From contig NC_037594.1 of assembly GCF_003073045.1 (NCBI RefSeq), forward strand, positions 26,418,927 to 26,482,926: 64,000 bases of DNA. Direction: 5' to 3'. This document shows, in pieces, positions 1 to 12,355 of this stretch; the first letter of the stretch is position 1; the number at the start of each line of letters is the position of its first letter. This DNA is from Pomacea canaliculata (Eukaryota > Mollusca > Gastropoda > Architaenioglossa > Ampullariidae). The notes under the pieces were generated by a model. It ran no database searches and was not told the origin of the DNA. It saw only the letters and a list, made by a program, of their open reading frames with translations. Made by a program: the position numbers and the translations under genes.

Positions 1-3000
1 CAGAAGAGGCCAATGCTAATGCTGCTCAGCCTCCTGTGCGAACTGGTGCTGTTATCTCAGGTTCTAAAAAGGTCAGAAAGGATAAAATTGTATCTAAAAT
101 GTTATCTTGCAACTGTGACAGATTTTAGGGTTGTCTATTATGCCCCAAAAATCCCTCTTGTTTTCACATGGCTAGTGGGTTTAAAAAAAAAATTATCTAA
201 ACTTTATGCCTCATGAAATATGTGTCTCGGCTCAAGAAGCTATTCACAACAGACAGTGGCAAGGGATGCAAAAAGTATCGTTGTTCACTTTGATGACCCT
301 CAAATTGGGAAACTTTTTTTTAAATAAGTGACGCTATTTTGGATTTTTATTTATGCAGAACATTTGTTGTGTTCACAGGTGAAAAATGACACAGACATGA
401 AAAGCAAGTCAAATAAGAAAGTAATGCCACGCTCTTTAAGGAGTGGGACAAGTGAGTTACAGCAGCATGGATTTATTTTATGCTAATACCAGGTTCATAA
501 GCAAAGCTATTCTTATCTTAATAATCAGGGTTCGCAGGGTCCTTACCTATCTTTTGTATTACACCAAAGAATGGCTTTCAGGTCTTGCAATTATTATTAC
601 TTAGATTTCTAGAAAACTGGGAACATTTACATTAACAGTGTATGTTATCAGCACGCTAAAGAGACTTTTTAAGTTATCTAAATATGGCAGACATGCATCA
701 GAATTATTTATTTATTACTAAAAAGTAATACATGTATTTCAGAAAATAGAGAAGATTTTCCCCCTCTTCCCTGGGAACCCTGTTATAATATCTAAGTTGT
801 CTTTAATCTTGTGATATTTTTATTATTAAATAAGAATTGTTGTTATGTTTTCAGTAAAATATCCAAGCTTCTAAATTGTTCATTTACTGTCTGCATACAA
901 AAATAGCTGTAGTGATTATTGTTACATGCTGCAGAGTTCTGCAATATAAACATTTGTTCTTGTTAACTGTATAAAGTAGGGCAATATGAATGATTTTTGT
1001 TATTTACAGTATACATATTCAGTATACATAGTACAATATAAACTATTCTTGTTATTTATTATAGGCATATGGAAATGAAAGTGCAATACGAACGATTCTT
1101 GCTACTTGCTGTGTGTATATATATAAAAAAAAGTAGAGTCGTACAATATGAGTGATTTTTGTTATTTCAACCTGGCATAGCTTTAATACTCATCCACTCG
1201 AGCTAAGGAGGCTGAACAAATTTGGTTTGGTCCCATACAGGTTTGATGCTGATGGGGAAGTGGAGAAGCTAGAGAAAGAGGAGGCCAGTAAAAAAGATGA
1301 CAGTGCTAGTGCTAGGTCTGCAAACCTGGAGCCAGAAAGTATTGTGGACATTGTGGACACAAAAGGTATTGAATTCAAAGTGTTGCGCTGTTACTTTACT
1401 ACAGGAGTTACTGCAACACTGGTTCATGGGGGCAGTTGTTGCTTGACCATCATCAGGTCAATCATCAGTCTGCTGCCTGTGACTTAACCCAGCAAAGAAT
1501 AACCTCTAGAAACTTTCCTTTTAACTCTTATCACAGCAAAATGCTATTTTAGTAATTTAAGTGTGTTTCATTTGGGATTTTATTGTGCCTTATGCTTTCA
1601 TGAGACCATGTTTTTCTTATTGTTTTCTTCTAGGGATGACTGATGAGGAAAAAACTGTGAAAGCTATAAGAGAGAAAGAGAAGGGAAATGAGGTGAGAGC
1701 TTTTAGTTAACATCATGTTGCATTTGGACACAGATTGTGCCTTATTAATATTGGCCCATTTTTCCCATTGGCTGAGGCTTTCACAATGTAAATGTTTCAA
1801 TGTTTAAGTCTTGATGCCAGTGTTGTTAACATCATTTTGTACATAGTGATATTTCCAGAATTGTATCTCAAGAACTCAGTTGTAGTTATGTAGTAATGTA
1901 GAGCTAAGCTAATGGCAACCAGCTCTGACCTGGTGTCACAGCTGGGAAAGAGTGCACTTAAAGAGACAGAGAGTTCATGAACACAACCCCTCATGGTGGA
2001 ACAAGCAGCAAATATTCAAAGAATTTCTCACAGCTCTACCCTCACAAAGGGAAAATGCCCCCACTTCCTTGTGGGTGACATCTTTTAAGACATAGACCAA
2101 GGAAGAAAACTCAGAGAAAACGGGATGTTAACATGGTATCTGAGCAAAGGCTTTCTAAGATGAAAGTACGATCCAAGACATTGCTCTTTTGGACAAGCAC
2201 TTTCCTTGATGAAAGTATTGGTCAGGGATCAAAACCCACTCATTTGCAACTAGGCGTACATGGTCTCAGAGCCTTGTGGGCAATCTTGGGAAAGATAAAG
2301 GGTAAGGGAGTAAACCCTAACAAAAAAAATTGAGATGTTAACACAGCATTTAGCTTAAAGCTTTCCACATTGAAAGTACCAGCCTGGGCATTGCCTGTCT
2401 AGGCAAAAGCAACTCATGAGAGCACCAGCCAGGTCATGATGAAGGTAACCTGTTGAGCAGATGGGTATTGCTGTGATATGACTTGAAAAGGAGATAGGTT
2501 TGCTGCCAAGCATATCAAGACAATGACAAGGAGCTTTATTACTGATATTATCCTGGATTAACAACAACTGCGCACTCTTCTCAAATCTGGCACCCACCAG
2601 GGAGGGTGGTCCGGTGGTGCAACGGTTAGCGCCTGTCACCAATACAGTGAGGTTTGGCTGCCCTGGGTTCAGCTCTTGTCTCGGGACGCTGTTCTTTCTC
2701 TGAATGTGGCATCTGTTTACAGCGCTGGCTCCTTGCCATGATACAGCCTTAGTTGCTGGCTCGGTGTTAAACACTGATTCACCCACCCACCAGGGAGGGG
2801 AGAGCCAAACGGATACAATACAACTTTATTGATCCCCAGGGGCAATTCAAAATAATGCTTATACTAAGAATAGTATATACATGATTTAAAAGATAAAACA
2901 AATGTACTTGTTGAAATAGTGTCTCTTTCACACACACATTCTTTCTCCCACACACACGAGTTTCGCTGTTAGCGCCTGTCACAATACAGTGTGTTACCTG

Positions 3001-6000
3001 GCAGCCAACCTACAATCTCAGGTAACTACAAGATCAGCCAGTAGAGTTTATCAAGTGAATGGCGCGTGGAATGAATGAGTTGTGGTGATGATTGGTTCTG
3101 CATTCAGGCATCTTGTACCTACAGGCAGACTGCAAGAGTGAAAATTACATGCCAACAGAAATAGAGAGGATGCATGATGCCTTCCTGAGGAATTGCTGAT
3201 GACAGAAGGCGACCAAGTCCTCTGCTGGTTCCGGTGATCTTGGAACAGATCCTGCCTGGACCCAAAGCTTTGTTAACATAAAGACAGAAGACTGGGTAAT
3301 CACTAACTCGTGCTCAGGGACCAAAGACTGTTTTAGTGTGTAAGCCTTGTGAGAGAAGTGGTGTAGCTCAAAGCTGGCATAAAAAGAATTAAGCACATTG
3401 GAAAGATTGCACTCATCAACGCCTGCAAGTGCCATTGGAATTTTTTTTTTATGCTTCTGGGACCAGCAAGCAAGCCTTTAAGTCATCACTCGAGCTGGAA
3501 GAGGCATCATTTGATAACTGGAGTGTTTGCACTCTTCATGAGTGCAGAAAGGTGCAGATACTCTTCTGTGGGCTGAAACGTTACAGGTGGGATATCATGA
3601 GACTGGTAGAAATCAGATAGATAAGCTTTGGAGAGACAGCGATGGACAAAGCCATAGTCTTTGGTACAATGGATAGAAAACTAAGCAAGGACATGGTATG
3701 AGATCACTTATAAAGAAGTTGTCAGCTGAGGAAATAATATCTCCCAATGCATTTTACATAGTTGTAGAAAAAAGAAATGTTTACACTCCACAAGATCTTT
3801 AAAAGAGATAAACTTTGAGGTGGATGTTGTGAAAATAAAGATAGCTTGTGAAAATTGGGTTTAATGTTAAAAGTAGATGCAGTAGTGTATTCTTCATTTG
3901 TTTTGGTCTGTTTTACAGGCATTCTATTCTCATGATTATGAGGAATCCATCTTGTACTATTCTCGTAGCATCTCTGTTATACCGCTGACAGCCACCTACA
4001 ACAATCGTGCCCTGGCCTGTAAGTACAACTATCCAGTTGCCTGTTGGTGGATTATGCTACAACTTGTGTGCATCTATGTAAGAAGATATGAAAAAATTCT
4101 GATTCTGTCAAAAGACATCTATTTGCTATAATTCCTATATTAAAGGAATTCAGTTTCAAAAGAGCCATTTTGATCGATACCATACAAAATGGTTTGAAAT
4201 TGTAACCATTTCTTTTCTCTCAGATTTGCGGCAGTCTAGATGGGATGAAGCCATCAAAGACTGCAACCATGTGTTGCAGGAGGAGCCTAATAATATTAAA
4301 GGTAAGTGCACCTTTTTGTCATTGATGAATCTCTCCTCCCCACTATCACTGATGTCTGTGCATGACATATTTTGACTGATTATTAACCTTGTGCATATTC
4401 TGAACAGACAGGTTGTGTTTTAATGCTCACAGCGTTACTGCGGCGAGGCACAGCTATGAAAGGCAAGAAAAACTGGGTCAAGGCTGAAGAAGATGTGAGG
4501 AGAGTTCTGGAGATAGAGTCTAACAACAAAACTGCACAGGTACATAGTCATATTTTTCACCATTCACTAGCAGATTTCAGACCTCTTTTAGTCTCATAGC
4601 TGTTCAGAAAATAACAAAAGCACCACTGGCAAAGTGAGTGCATTGTGCTAGTGAGAATTTGTTTCTAGATTGTTCTCAACATTAAAGGTGATCCTTTTTT
4701 TAGCTTTTGTTAATTTGTGTTATAAACATTTCAGAACTTGTTGGAAGAAATCAAAAAAGAGATGGAAAAAGAAGCAAAAACTCGCAAAGAGAAGGGCAGA
4801 CGCATGATAATCAAAGAAGTTGATAACAGTGAGGATGAAGATGGCAAAAGTGGAGACATAGTTGTGGAACAGCCTTCACAAGGCAAATGTTCTCATGTAA
4901 ATGGAGTTCTACATTCTGAGAAAGACACACAGAAGACAGTCAAGGTTTCGGAAGAAAAACACAAGAGTGGCACTGTGCCTGCGAATTCTTCTTCAGAATG
5001 TGGAGGACAGAAAGAAATTTGGTTGGAGGAAGAGGTTGAACAGATGAGTGAAGCTGTGAACTGTACAAGAGTTGATGTTTCTGGGGAAGCTGGTACAGAT
5101 GTGTTATGTGAGGCTTCAGTGAATGTTAGTGTTCCAGACAAAGGCGATGTAAAGGACCAACCAAATAAACAAAACTCAGTTTGTGCAAAAACAGAAAATT
5201 CTCAAGCATTGTTATCTTCAGGGCTTTCAAATGTTGACAGCTCACAAGATCAAACAGATCAACAGAATAATGTGAGTGAGTTTAAAGAGGCTAAGGAGGT
5301 TATAATTGGTGAGGATGCTGAGAAAGTGAATCACAAAGAATCTTCTGTAGGTGAGATCGGAGAAGATTCTACAAATAAAGAGCAGGATTCTGTTATAGAC
5401 ACAGAGCGTGCAAATGATGGCTTGGAAAAGAAAGACAACTGTTTAGTGGAGGAATGCCAGAAGCAACCCATCCTAATCCAGAAGACATTATCTAAAGATA
5501 TAGCAGCCATAAAAGAGAAGGGCAATGACTTATTTAGAGCTGGGCAGTTCGCAGAGGCCATCAATGTGTACTCTACTGTCATTACTAAACTTCAAGAAGG
5601 TATTGTCTTTTAATTGTTTTTAATTATCATTTGCTTAGTTCCCTGAATTCTTCAGCATGTTTTTCTGTTCCTTTTGTTATTTTGACATTTCCAGAATTGA
5701 AGAATGCAGTTTCTTGGATTTTGTCTGTTTTGGACATTCAGGGGAATAAAAGGCTGGTGTTACGCTGACAGATTTCCAGACAGACTAATTTTTAGATTAT
5801 TACATTTAAGAAAGATGATTCCTGGTAATACCTGTATGATTAGTAGCTCCACGAAAGTAAAGTTTTATGTGGGTGTACGTGTGCATGCGTGCATATGTGC
5901 ATGCTGTGTTTGCATGTGTATATGGGTAGCTGCACATGCCTGTGCACACGTGGTGGCATTGTTTCTTTGGTATTATGATGACGGTGGTGACACTAGTGAT

Positions 6001-9000
6001 GATGAGCATGACTTTGGTGACAAGAATGGTGATATGGAGATAACGACAGTTATTACTGTGATGATCAGAAGGAATCAATAATACTATTTATGCCTTCCAT
6101 TTAATAAATATTGCTTTCATTTCTCCTAAATGAAAAAGAGGGGAAAAAAAACCTACCAGATGTCACTTCATGAAGTCCTTCTACAGCAGCGGTTTCATTT
6201 CATTGTTTTAGCACCTGGACAGGAAGTCAACATTTCCCTGATGTACAGCAACCGTGCAGCCTGCTATCTTAAAACTGGTGACTGCCAAGCCTCCATCACG
6301 GATGCCACACAATCACTTAACCTTGTGCCTCACATGACTAAACCTCTGCTGCGCAGGGCATCTGCCTATGAGCACCTTGAGAAGTGAGTATGGTATGGTT
6401 TGTGTGACACCATTTATTTGTACACTTCAGGTTATGTTGTCGGATCTTAACAGCCTGTCCGTAAACTCTTAGCAGTTATGAGTTTCTGCAGTCCCAGTAT
6501 TAAAGTAATTTTTGCACTTATGTTTCATCATTACACAAGTTTTGTAAAACTGAAACTTTTGACAGGTATCGCCAGGCATATATTGATTATAAGCATGTGC
6601 TGAGTCTGGATAACTCGGCCATCCTTGCCCATCAAGGAGCTTCTCGATGCCAGCATGTGCTACAGAAGCAGGATGGATCAAAGTGGAGAGAAAAGCTGCC
6701 ACCATTGGTAAGGGTCGACAGATGGGAGGTTCCCAAAATCCTAGATGAAGAAGCTGCCATGAGTTCAGTTCTGCCTGAACCCACTGAGCCACTCATACTG
6801 CATGAGACAAATATCCAGGAGTCTCAAGCATCTTTTGAAGAGACAAGAGTGGCGTCCACAAATAAGAAGACTACAAAGAGTCTCAGTTTTGAGGAGCAGT
6901 TTGAGAGTCACAAAGCTGAAGGCAACAAGCAAGTTCAAAAGGTACAATGATTGAGGGTCCCTGGTGTTTCCTGAGTCTATTTATGTGTAAACATGTAAAA
7001 GATGGCTGGAGGAGGGAGTGTAGCTCTTTTCTAAGACAAATTGCGTGCTAAATATGTAGAATAAGTCGAATAAACTGAAAATATTTGACAATGGGATAAA
7101 TTGTAACCTGAATCATTTGATGCAAGGACCTATCAGTAGGTGAACTGTGTTTCTCTACTGCGTGTGTCTCTAGTTAAATGAGGTATTCTTGGGTGTTTCA
7201 GGTTTGTAAGAAGTATTCTGTTGGAGTGCATAAATATGCTTAAAAGGATTATATCTACTTTAAAAGACGTTTTGTGTGCAGGGACAATATGAGCAAGCCA
7301 TTGAGTGCTACAGAAAGTGCTTAGACCTTTTCAGCAACAAGGCTGTAATCTACACCAACCGAGCTCTCTGTTTTTTGAAAATAGATAAGGTCAGTGTGCA
7401 TTGTGTTCAAACATTTTTTTCTGACAGCAACCTCGTTCAAAATATGATGAATATGTCCATCTCAAAATTGTATCAGTTTCAAGCAGTCTATATACATTTA
7501 CCAGAATTTATGTATTATCTGTATACCTCAGAGTGTATAAGAAGAGACTCTTAAAATTGCTGCATGTGTAGATTTTGAATACTATTCTTGGCTTATTTAC
7601 AGGCACAAGAAGCAGAAGAAGATTGTAATGCTGCTTTGAAGCTTGAAGATAACAATTCTAAGGCGTACTATCGTCGAGCACTGGCACGAAAAGTGAGTTA
7701 AAGCGCCTCATTATTGTCAAGCTTATTTGAAAGTCTGTCAATCGCTGACATGAATACTAAGAAATATATCCAATATCTTAATGTAAGAGATTTTTAAGAA
7801 GTGACTTTTACCATCTTATGGCAGCTGGACCAATGTCATCACTTTTACATTAAGTATAGTGTTCTGTAGAGTTAAGAAATAATGCAATCGCTTATGTGTA
7901 TAAAACAATTAGAAAAGTCTGTTTTGGAAGGATAATCAATCAAACTGTTACAAAATAAATTTAGCTCAACTCTTTAAATGTGCTGCAATGGCCAGCAGGA
8001 CTGTTATGCTCATGACTTGCACTCAATGTGGCCACATTGCTTTGATCTTGCCTGCTAGCAGCGCATGTTAAATTAACAAGTTATTCCACTTCTAAAATGT
8101 TCTAGTGGTTGAGCATATATGGGTGAATGACATGTTTCACTGCCCAGAGTGTTTAGGGGTGAGAATGCACATGTGCAAATGGTAGGTAGTGGTTGTTTCT
8201 AGACCTTTCATTAGATGCCGAATAAATACTGAGGTTTTGTGAGCCAAGCAGAGGGAGCATTGTTGCCAGTAGTGTGTTTTTATATTTTGACATCTCTCCT
8301 GTATTGCTACCAATTGTATGCGTCAGCAGTCATTGTCTTTTATAAAGTGTCAAGTGACATCTTCAAAAAGGGTGTGTGGAGCCATCAGTATTGCCAATAA
8401 GCAATGGGATCTTAATCATCATTTCTTCTCATACCATCTCTCACCATAGCACAAGGTGTTGATGTTTTTTTCCTTGGGCAGATGAAAGGCCAGTACAGAG
8501 AGTGTCTTCAAGACTTGCTAAAGCTGCTACAGCTAGAACCTTCCAACACAGCAGCCAAACGGGAAACAGAGATTGTGAAAGGTTTATACAAGGAGGTGGG
8601 TTAACGCTGACAGCATATGCAGGGAATTATCTGTCTTCAAAAGACAAACCATTTTATAAATTCACCAAACAAAAATGCTCGTAATAGTAAATTAGTACTT
8701 TCAAAGATTTCTGTGGTGGTGTTAAGGTTTGAAAGAAGAACGTCAGCTGTAGTGTTGATGGATAGCAGGAAATCATGTGAACCTTTACCTGTACAGGGTC
8801 TCACATGCAGGTGGGCCTTTAAACACGTCTCCGGACACAACCCCCATCCCCCTAATATACTATGACCATGACACATTTCTTTCTCCTATGCTCTTGTTTT
8901 GTCGGTTTTATTTCATTTTTTGCCTACATTTGAGTTACCTCTGTTTCTGGAAAGCTTCATCCAGACTGATCCTGGCATCTTGCTTCCTACTCCAAAAACT

Positions 9001-12000
9001 CCTAAACCTTTCTGACCATAAATATTCAAGTTGTTTGTGATAGGGACCTTAAAGCTTGCTCTGGATATTTTTTTAAAAATCTTTTTTGTTTAATGTGATG
9101 TAGGAATATGAGAAGCTGAAGAGAGAGTCATCTCAGACAAAGAGAAACATTACGCAGGCTGAGAAAAAGAGGACAAGAGTTCAGATAGAGGAAGTTGATG
9201 ACTCGGATGATGAGAAGGAAACACCAGCAAGTAGGAAATTTTTTTTTCCGCAGATATCAAATTTTCTGTGTCTTTGTGGTTCTGCATAAAGTTCTCACCT
9301 CACTTTTCCTGTCCTTTTGTTATTTCTATTTTATCTCACAACTATTACTTACCATGTTAGATACAGGCCAGTTCCATCAGGCTATATATTCAAACAGCAA
9401 AACCACTAATTTTCTTGTTTTGTGTAGCCATGACTGCAAATTTCTTCATATACTTCATGACAGACTATGAATAAAAAACTCTCCGAAAGGACTGCTTCTG
9501 AAGGCAAGAAAATATAATCACATTTTATCTCTTCTGTTCATGTTCCACTAGCTGCATGTTATTGTAAAGTGTGAACAGTATTAGGTGTCAATTCTAAATA
9601 CAGAATGCATAGAGAGGGCTCATTTTGCAGATATTGAATCCAAGCCAAACAGCCATCCGACCCTTCCACACACAGAAGTCTCTAAAGGAAGTCCACAGTT
9701 ACCAGTTTCTGCACAGCCACTAGCATCAGAGATGCACAGCAGATCCAAAACAGGTGATGGAACCAAAAAGGTAGGAAGAGGAAAATCCAAGGCATCTGCA
9801 GTGAAACAGACTGGATTAGGGCTGCCGGTTACCCCTACTCCCAGGACAACAGAGGGAAAGATAACTCCATATGAATTCATTCAGCAGTGGAATTCTCTGA
9901 AGCAGACCAAAGACATTAAAGTCTATGCCCAGCTGCTGAAGCAAATTGCACCAGAGGATCTCCCGAAAGGTGGGCAGTTTTCTGTTCATTGACCTCTCAA
10001 CGGTTTAATAAAGCAAGATGCAGATTTTCCATGTCCCCATATCTAGAATGCCTGTTTTCCTGATTCCCGATGCAGGTGTTTCGTGTTTCATGTGTTTGCT
10101 TCACAGATAGTGGTATGTATTGAGGTTTATATCTAGTACCAGTCTTCCCCAGAGTTTATAAACCCTGTTGTTTTAAAGCAACTAGATTTTATATGATTTA
10201 AAAAGTGCCTTTATAAGACGTCTCTCCAGGAAGTAATGAGAATTTTTTTTAATTTGTTTATTGAAGAAATTTATAATTCAATTTATGTCGAGAGAGCATA
10301 CGTTTGGGAGTGTAAATGTATTTACTGTAAAACTGAGAACATAATGGTCAGTTTTAGATATTTGCGGTTTTGGTCGGAAAGGAGAAGGTTTGTGTTGTAT
10401 TGTTAGATTTGGGTTCAGGTTATTTTTAGGGGCTAGAAGGGATGGGAGATTTCAAACATACCAGCCATGGACCTTGAAAATTGTTTTGCTTGGATTTTGT
10501 AGGGGTGTCTGCAAAAGTGAAATGTTTAATTTTTGGGGACTGATGACCTCAGGAAGCTGGGAAAGACATTGTTTTCCAAATGCAATGGCTATGTTTTCAG
10601 TTATCAGCAACAACCTGGATGGGAATATATTACAGACGGTTATGCAGTGTGCTGCACAAGATGCAAGGACAGGTGAGCTTAAATGATTTATAGACATAAA
10701 GCAAACACAGTTACAGATGTTCACAGAGGGTAGACAGTAGTAAAACTAACAATGGCCAGTTGAACATCAACAAAGATAAACACTTTAAAAACAAATGAAA
10801 AGAAGAAAGTATGATTAAAGAAAAGGGACAAGAAAGACACGTAATACTAAATTATTTATTCACTTAGAATCTAGTTAAAATGAAATTTAAAAATGATTTT
10901 ATTACTATTGGTTAGTGTTGGTTTGCTGAGAGAAATTGTCTCCCTCTCACTTGATCTATTTTTATCTCACTCACTTGCTCTTGTTTTGCCGGCCAATAGC
11001 CTTGAAATATTTTATCTTTTAAGAGAATTTTTAATGTGTATATGGCAGTCATGTAAGAGTAGGGGCCTTTGTGTGTGTAAGTGGATAAATTCCTAGATAC
11101 TGTCTTTTGCTATGTGGTGTGTGTGTATAGAGTTTTTTCCTACATGTATTTATAGAAGATTAACTGGTCTTTTTATAATTGAACTATCTTTACAGCAGTT
11201 CTATGATATGTATATATTTTGACAGATGTTCATACCCATGCTGGAGCTATGCTGTTAAAGCAATAAAGTATCAGTCTCTCTCTCTCTCACACACACACAT
11301 AGCAACTGCTCATTTAACACATTTTTAAAGCATATAAAGAAGAATAAAAACATTCTTTCACTTCATATGCACATCGGGACTTTTTTCAGGTGAGGTGGAT
11401 CATGCATACAAGGTTTTGTCCTATCTGCGACAGGTTCCAAGATTTGCAACTGTTGTATTGTTCCTCTCCAATAAAGATAAAGAAGGTTTGTTCTGATGAT
11501 CAAGTGTACTGTCTAATTATTTTTGGTCAGTAGAAACTAACATATCCAAGTGCAGATTAATTCTTATGAATTTGTACAGTAACTATTCACTATTTCTTTA
11601 CTATTTCGCTGGTTTTTATAAGAAATTAATGGGAAAATATTTCCCGGATTTTCTGCAAAATTCAATCAGTGGAAAGTATATAGGTATTCCTCGACTTACG
11701 ACGGGGATCCGTTATTAACGCGGCGTCGTAAACCGAATTTTGACGTAAGTCGGATCATGCGTTCATACAGTGCTGTACCATTTACTACCATAATAACAGT
11801 ACAGTACTGCAAACACTTAGCCTATCCAAACACCTATCCTAGCACAGTACCCTACATAACTATCAATAAACATAAGTACAGTAAAATATTTTGCAGTACA
11901 GTACGTTTAATAGTGAAATACTGTACTGTAAGTGCTGTAAGTGCAGTAAGAATAATAAACAGTGTACGACGCTAAACCTCATAAGTCAGAATGAGCGTCA

Positions 12001-12355
12001 TATAAAGCGTCGTAACCACGAAACGACATAACTCAAGACCGTCATAACCCGAGGACTACCTGTATATTATATTTTATGAATTTTTAGATGAAAAACCCCA
12101 AAGTGTATAAAAATATATTACTATGCAATTTTTTACATTATGTGCGGGACGCAGAGAGAAAGTTTTTTGCTTTTTATGAATTCTTGAGAACTCTGTGTAC
12201 AGAAATAAGTTTGCATGCAGAGATAACATTTGAGCATTCTGTGATGTCTGTGTGCAGAAGTTAGCCAAATTTTGGATATAGTTTCTGGCCAAGGAATCTA
12301 CCCCCAAGAAGATGTGGCATCGATCAAAAAAGACTTTGGAATCAAATGTCTTTGA
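1..12355 (+). CDS. SPAG1: SPAG1 (DNAAF13), dynein-arm assembly TPR co-chaperone, 5'-partial, spliced
   Basis: SPAG1 is a cytoplasmic HSP70/HSP90 co-chaperone that helps preassemble axonemal dynein arms. Exons seen with GT-AG junctions: 1-71, 379-451, 1241-1365, 1634-1692, 3919-4018, 4224-4301, 4433-4539, 4735-5599, 6212-6383, 6566-6941, 7282-7389, 7603-7692, 8482-8595, 9104-9230, 9631-9969, 10601-10672, 11390-11485, 12258-12355 (stop TGA). Phases agree at every junction except around 379-451, which is one base short. The first exons give PPVRTG and, after a frame change, KEWDKFDADGE, as in vertebrate SPAG1 before TPR cluster 1. TPR cluster 1 spans 1634-4539 (YNNRAL, LLRRGTA), cluster 2 5500-6700 (MYSNRAACYLK, KPLLRRASAYE), cluster 3 6890-8595 (IYTNRALCFLK, AYYRRAL). 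The acidic KRE-rich linker is in exon 4735-5599. The RPAP3_C domain runs from about 9860 (YEFIQQWNSL) to the stop. Domain order and repeat count match the family. The N-terminus is missing upstream of the window. Confidence 0.95.
379..451 (+). other. SPAG1: SPAG1 exon with a one-base frame discrepancy
   Basis: Acceptor TTCACAG precedes position 379 and donor GTGAGT follows 451. Read from the upstream frame the exon gives KKVMPR; read into the downstream exon it gives LFKEWDK followed by FDADGE. Vertebrate SPAG1 has a KKxTPRDYxEWDKFD segment here, so both halves are homologous but lie in different frames. The exon is 73 bases where 74 would keep phase. The simplest reading is one missing base near 429-432, either an assembly error or a true lesion. 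Confidence 0.7.
2606..2730 (+). repeat. tRNA-derived SINE head
   Basis: The A box TGGTGCAACGG at 2615-2625 fits the RNA polymerase III consensus, and a B-box-like GGTTCAGCTC lies at 2666-2675, a spacing expected for a tRNA-derived promoter with a short insertion. A fragment GTTAGCGCCTGTCAC recurs at about 2968-2983, consistent with a second truncated copy. The family is not recognised. It sits in a SPAG1 intron. Confidence 0.6.
2806..2865 (-). repeat. 3' tail of a LINE or LINE-mobilised SINE, minus strand
   Basis: On the minus strand the sequence reads GCCCCTGGGGATCAATAAAG, the kind of conserved 3' hairpin-like tail used by L2/CR1-like LINEs and SINEs that borrow their machinery. No reverse-transcriptase coding sequence is visible next to it, so this is a 3' fragment or a SINE end. 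The family assignment is tentative. Confidence 0.5.
11681..12062. mobile_element. Non-autonomous TA-flanked DNA transposon (pogo/Tigger-like MITE)
   Basis: The left end reads AGGTATTCCTCGACTTACGA and the right end, reversed, CAGGTAGTCCTCGGGTTATG; these are imperfect terminal inverted repeats. TA dinucleotides flank both ends (11679-11680, 12063-12064), the target preference of Tc1/mariner and pogo elements. The 382-bp body holds GTACAG-rich sequence and no transposase. It lies in the last SPAG1 intron. Imperfect ends imply an old insertion. Confidence 0.8.

Larger units (their letters stand above)
1693..3918. repeat. Repeat-rich SPAG1 intron with diverged duplicated segment
   Basis: This 2.2-kb intron separates the exon ending in KGNE from the first TPR exon. 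A stretch near 2122-2190 recurs in diverged form at 2331-2400: both read GATGTTAACA, then a CTTTC...GAAAGTAC core, then a CATTGC end. The block between them could be an old minus-strand SINE. A tRNA-like SINE head and a LINE/SINE-type 3' tail follow downstream and are annotated separately. I see no coding exon here. Confidence 0.45.
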
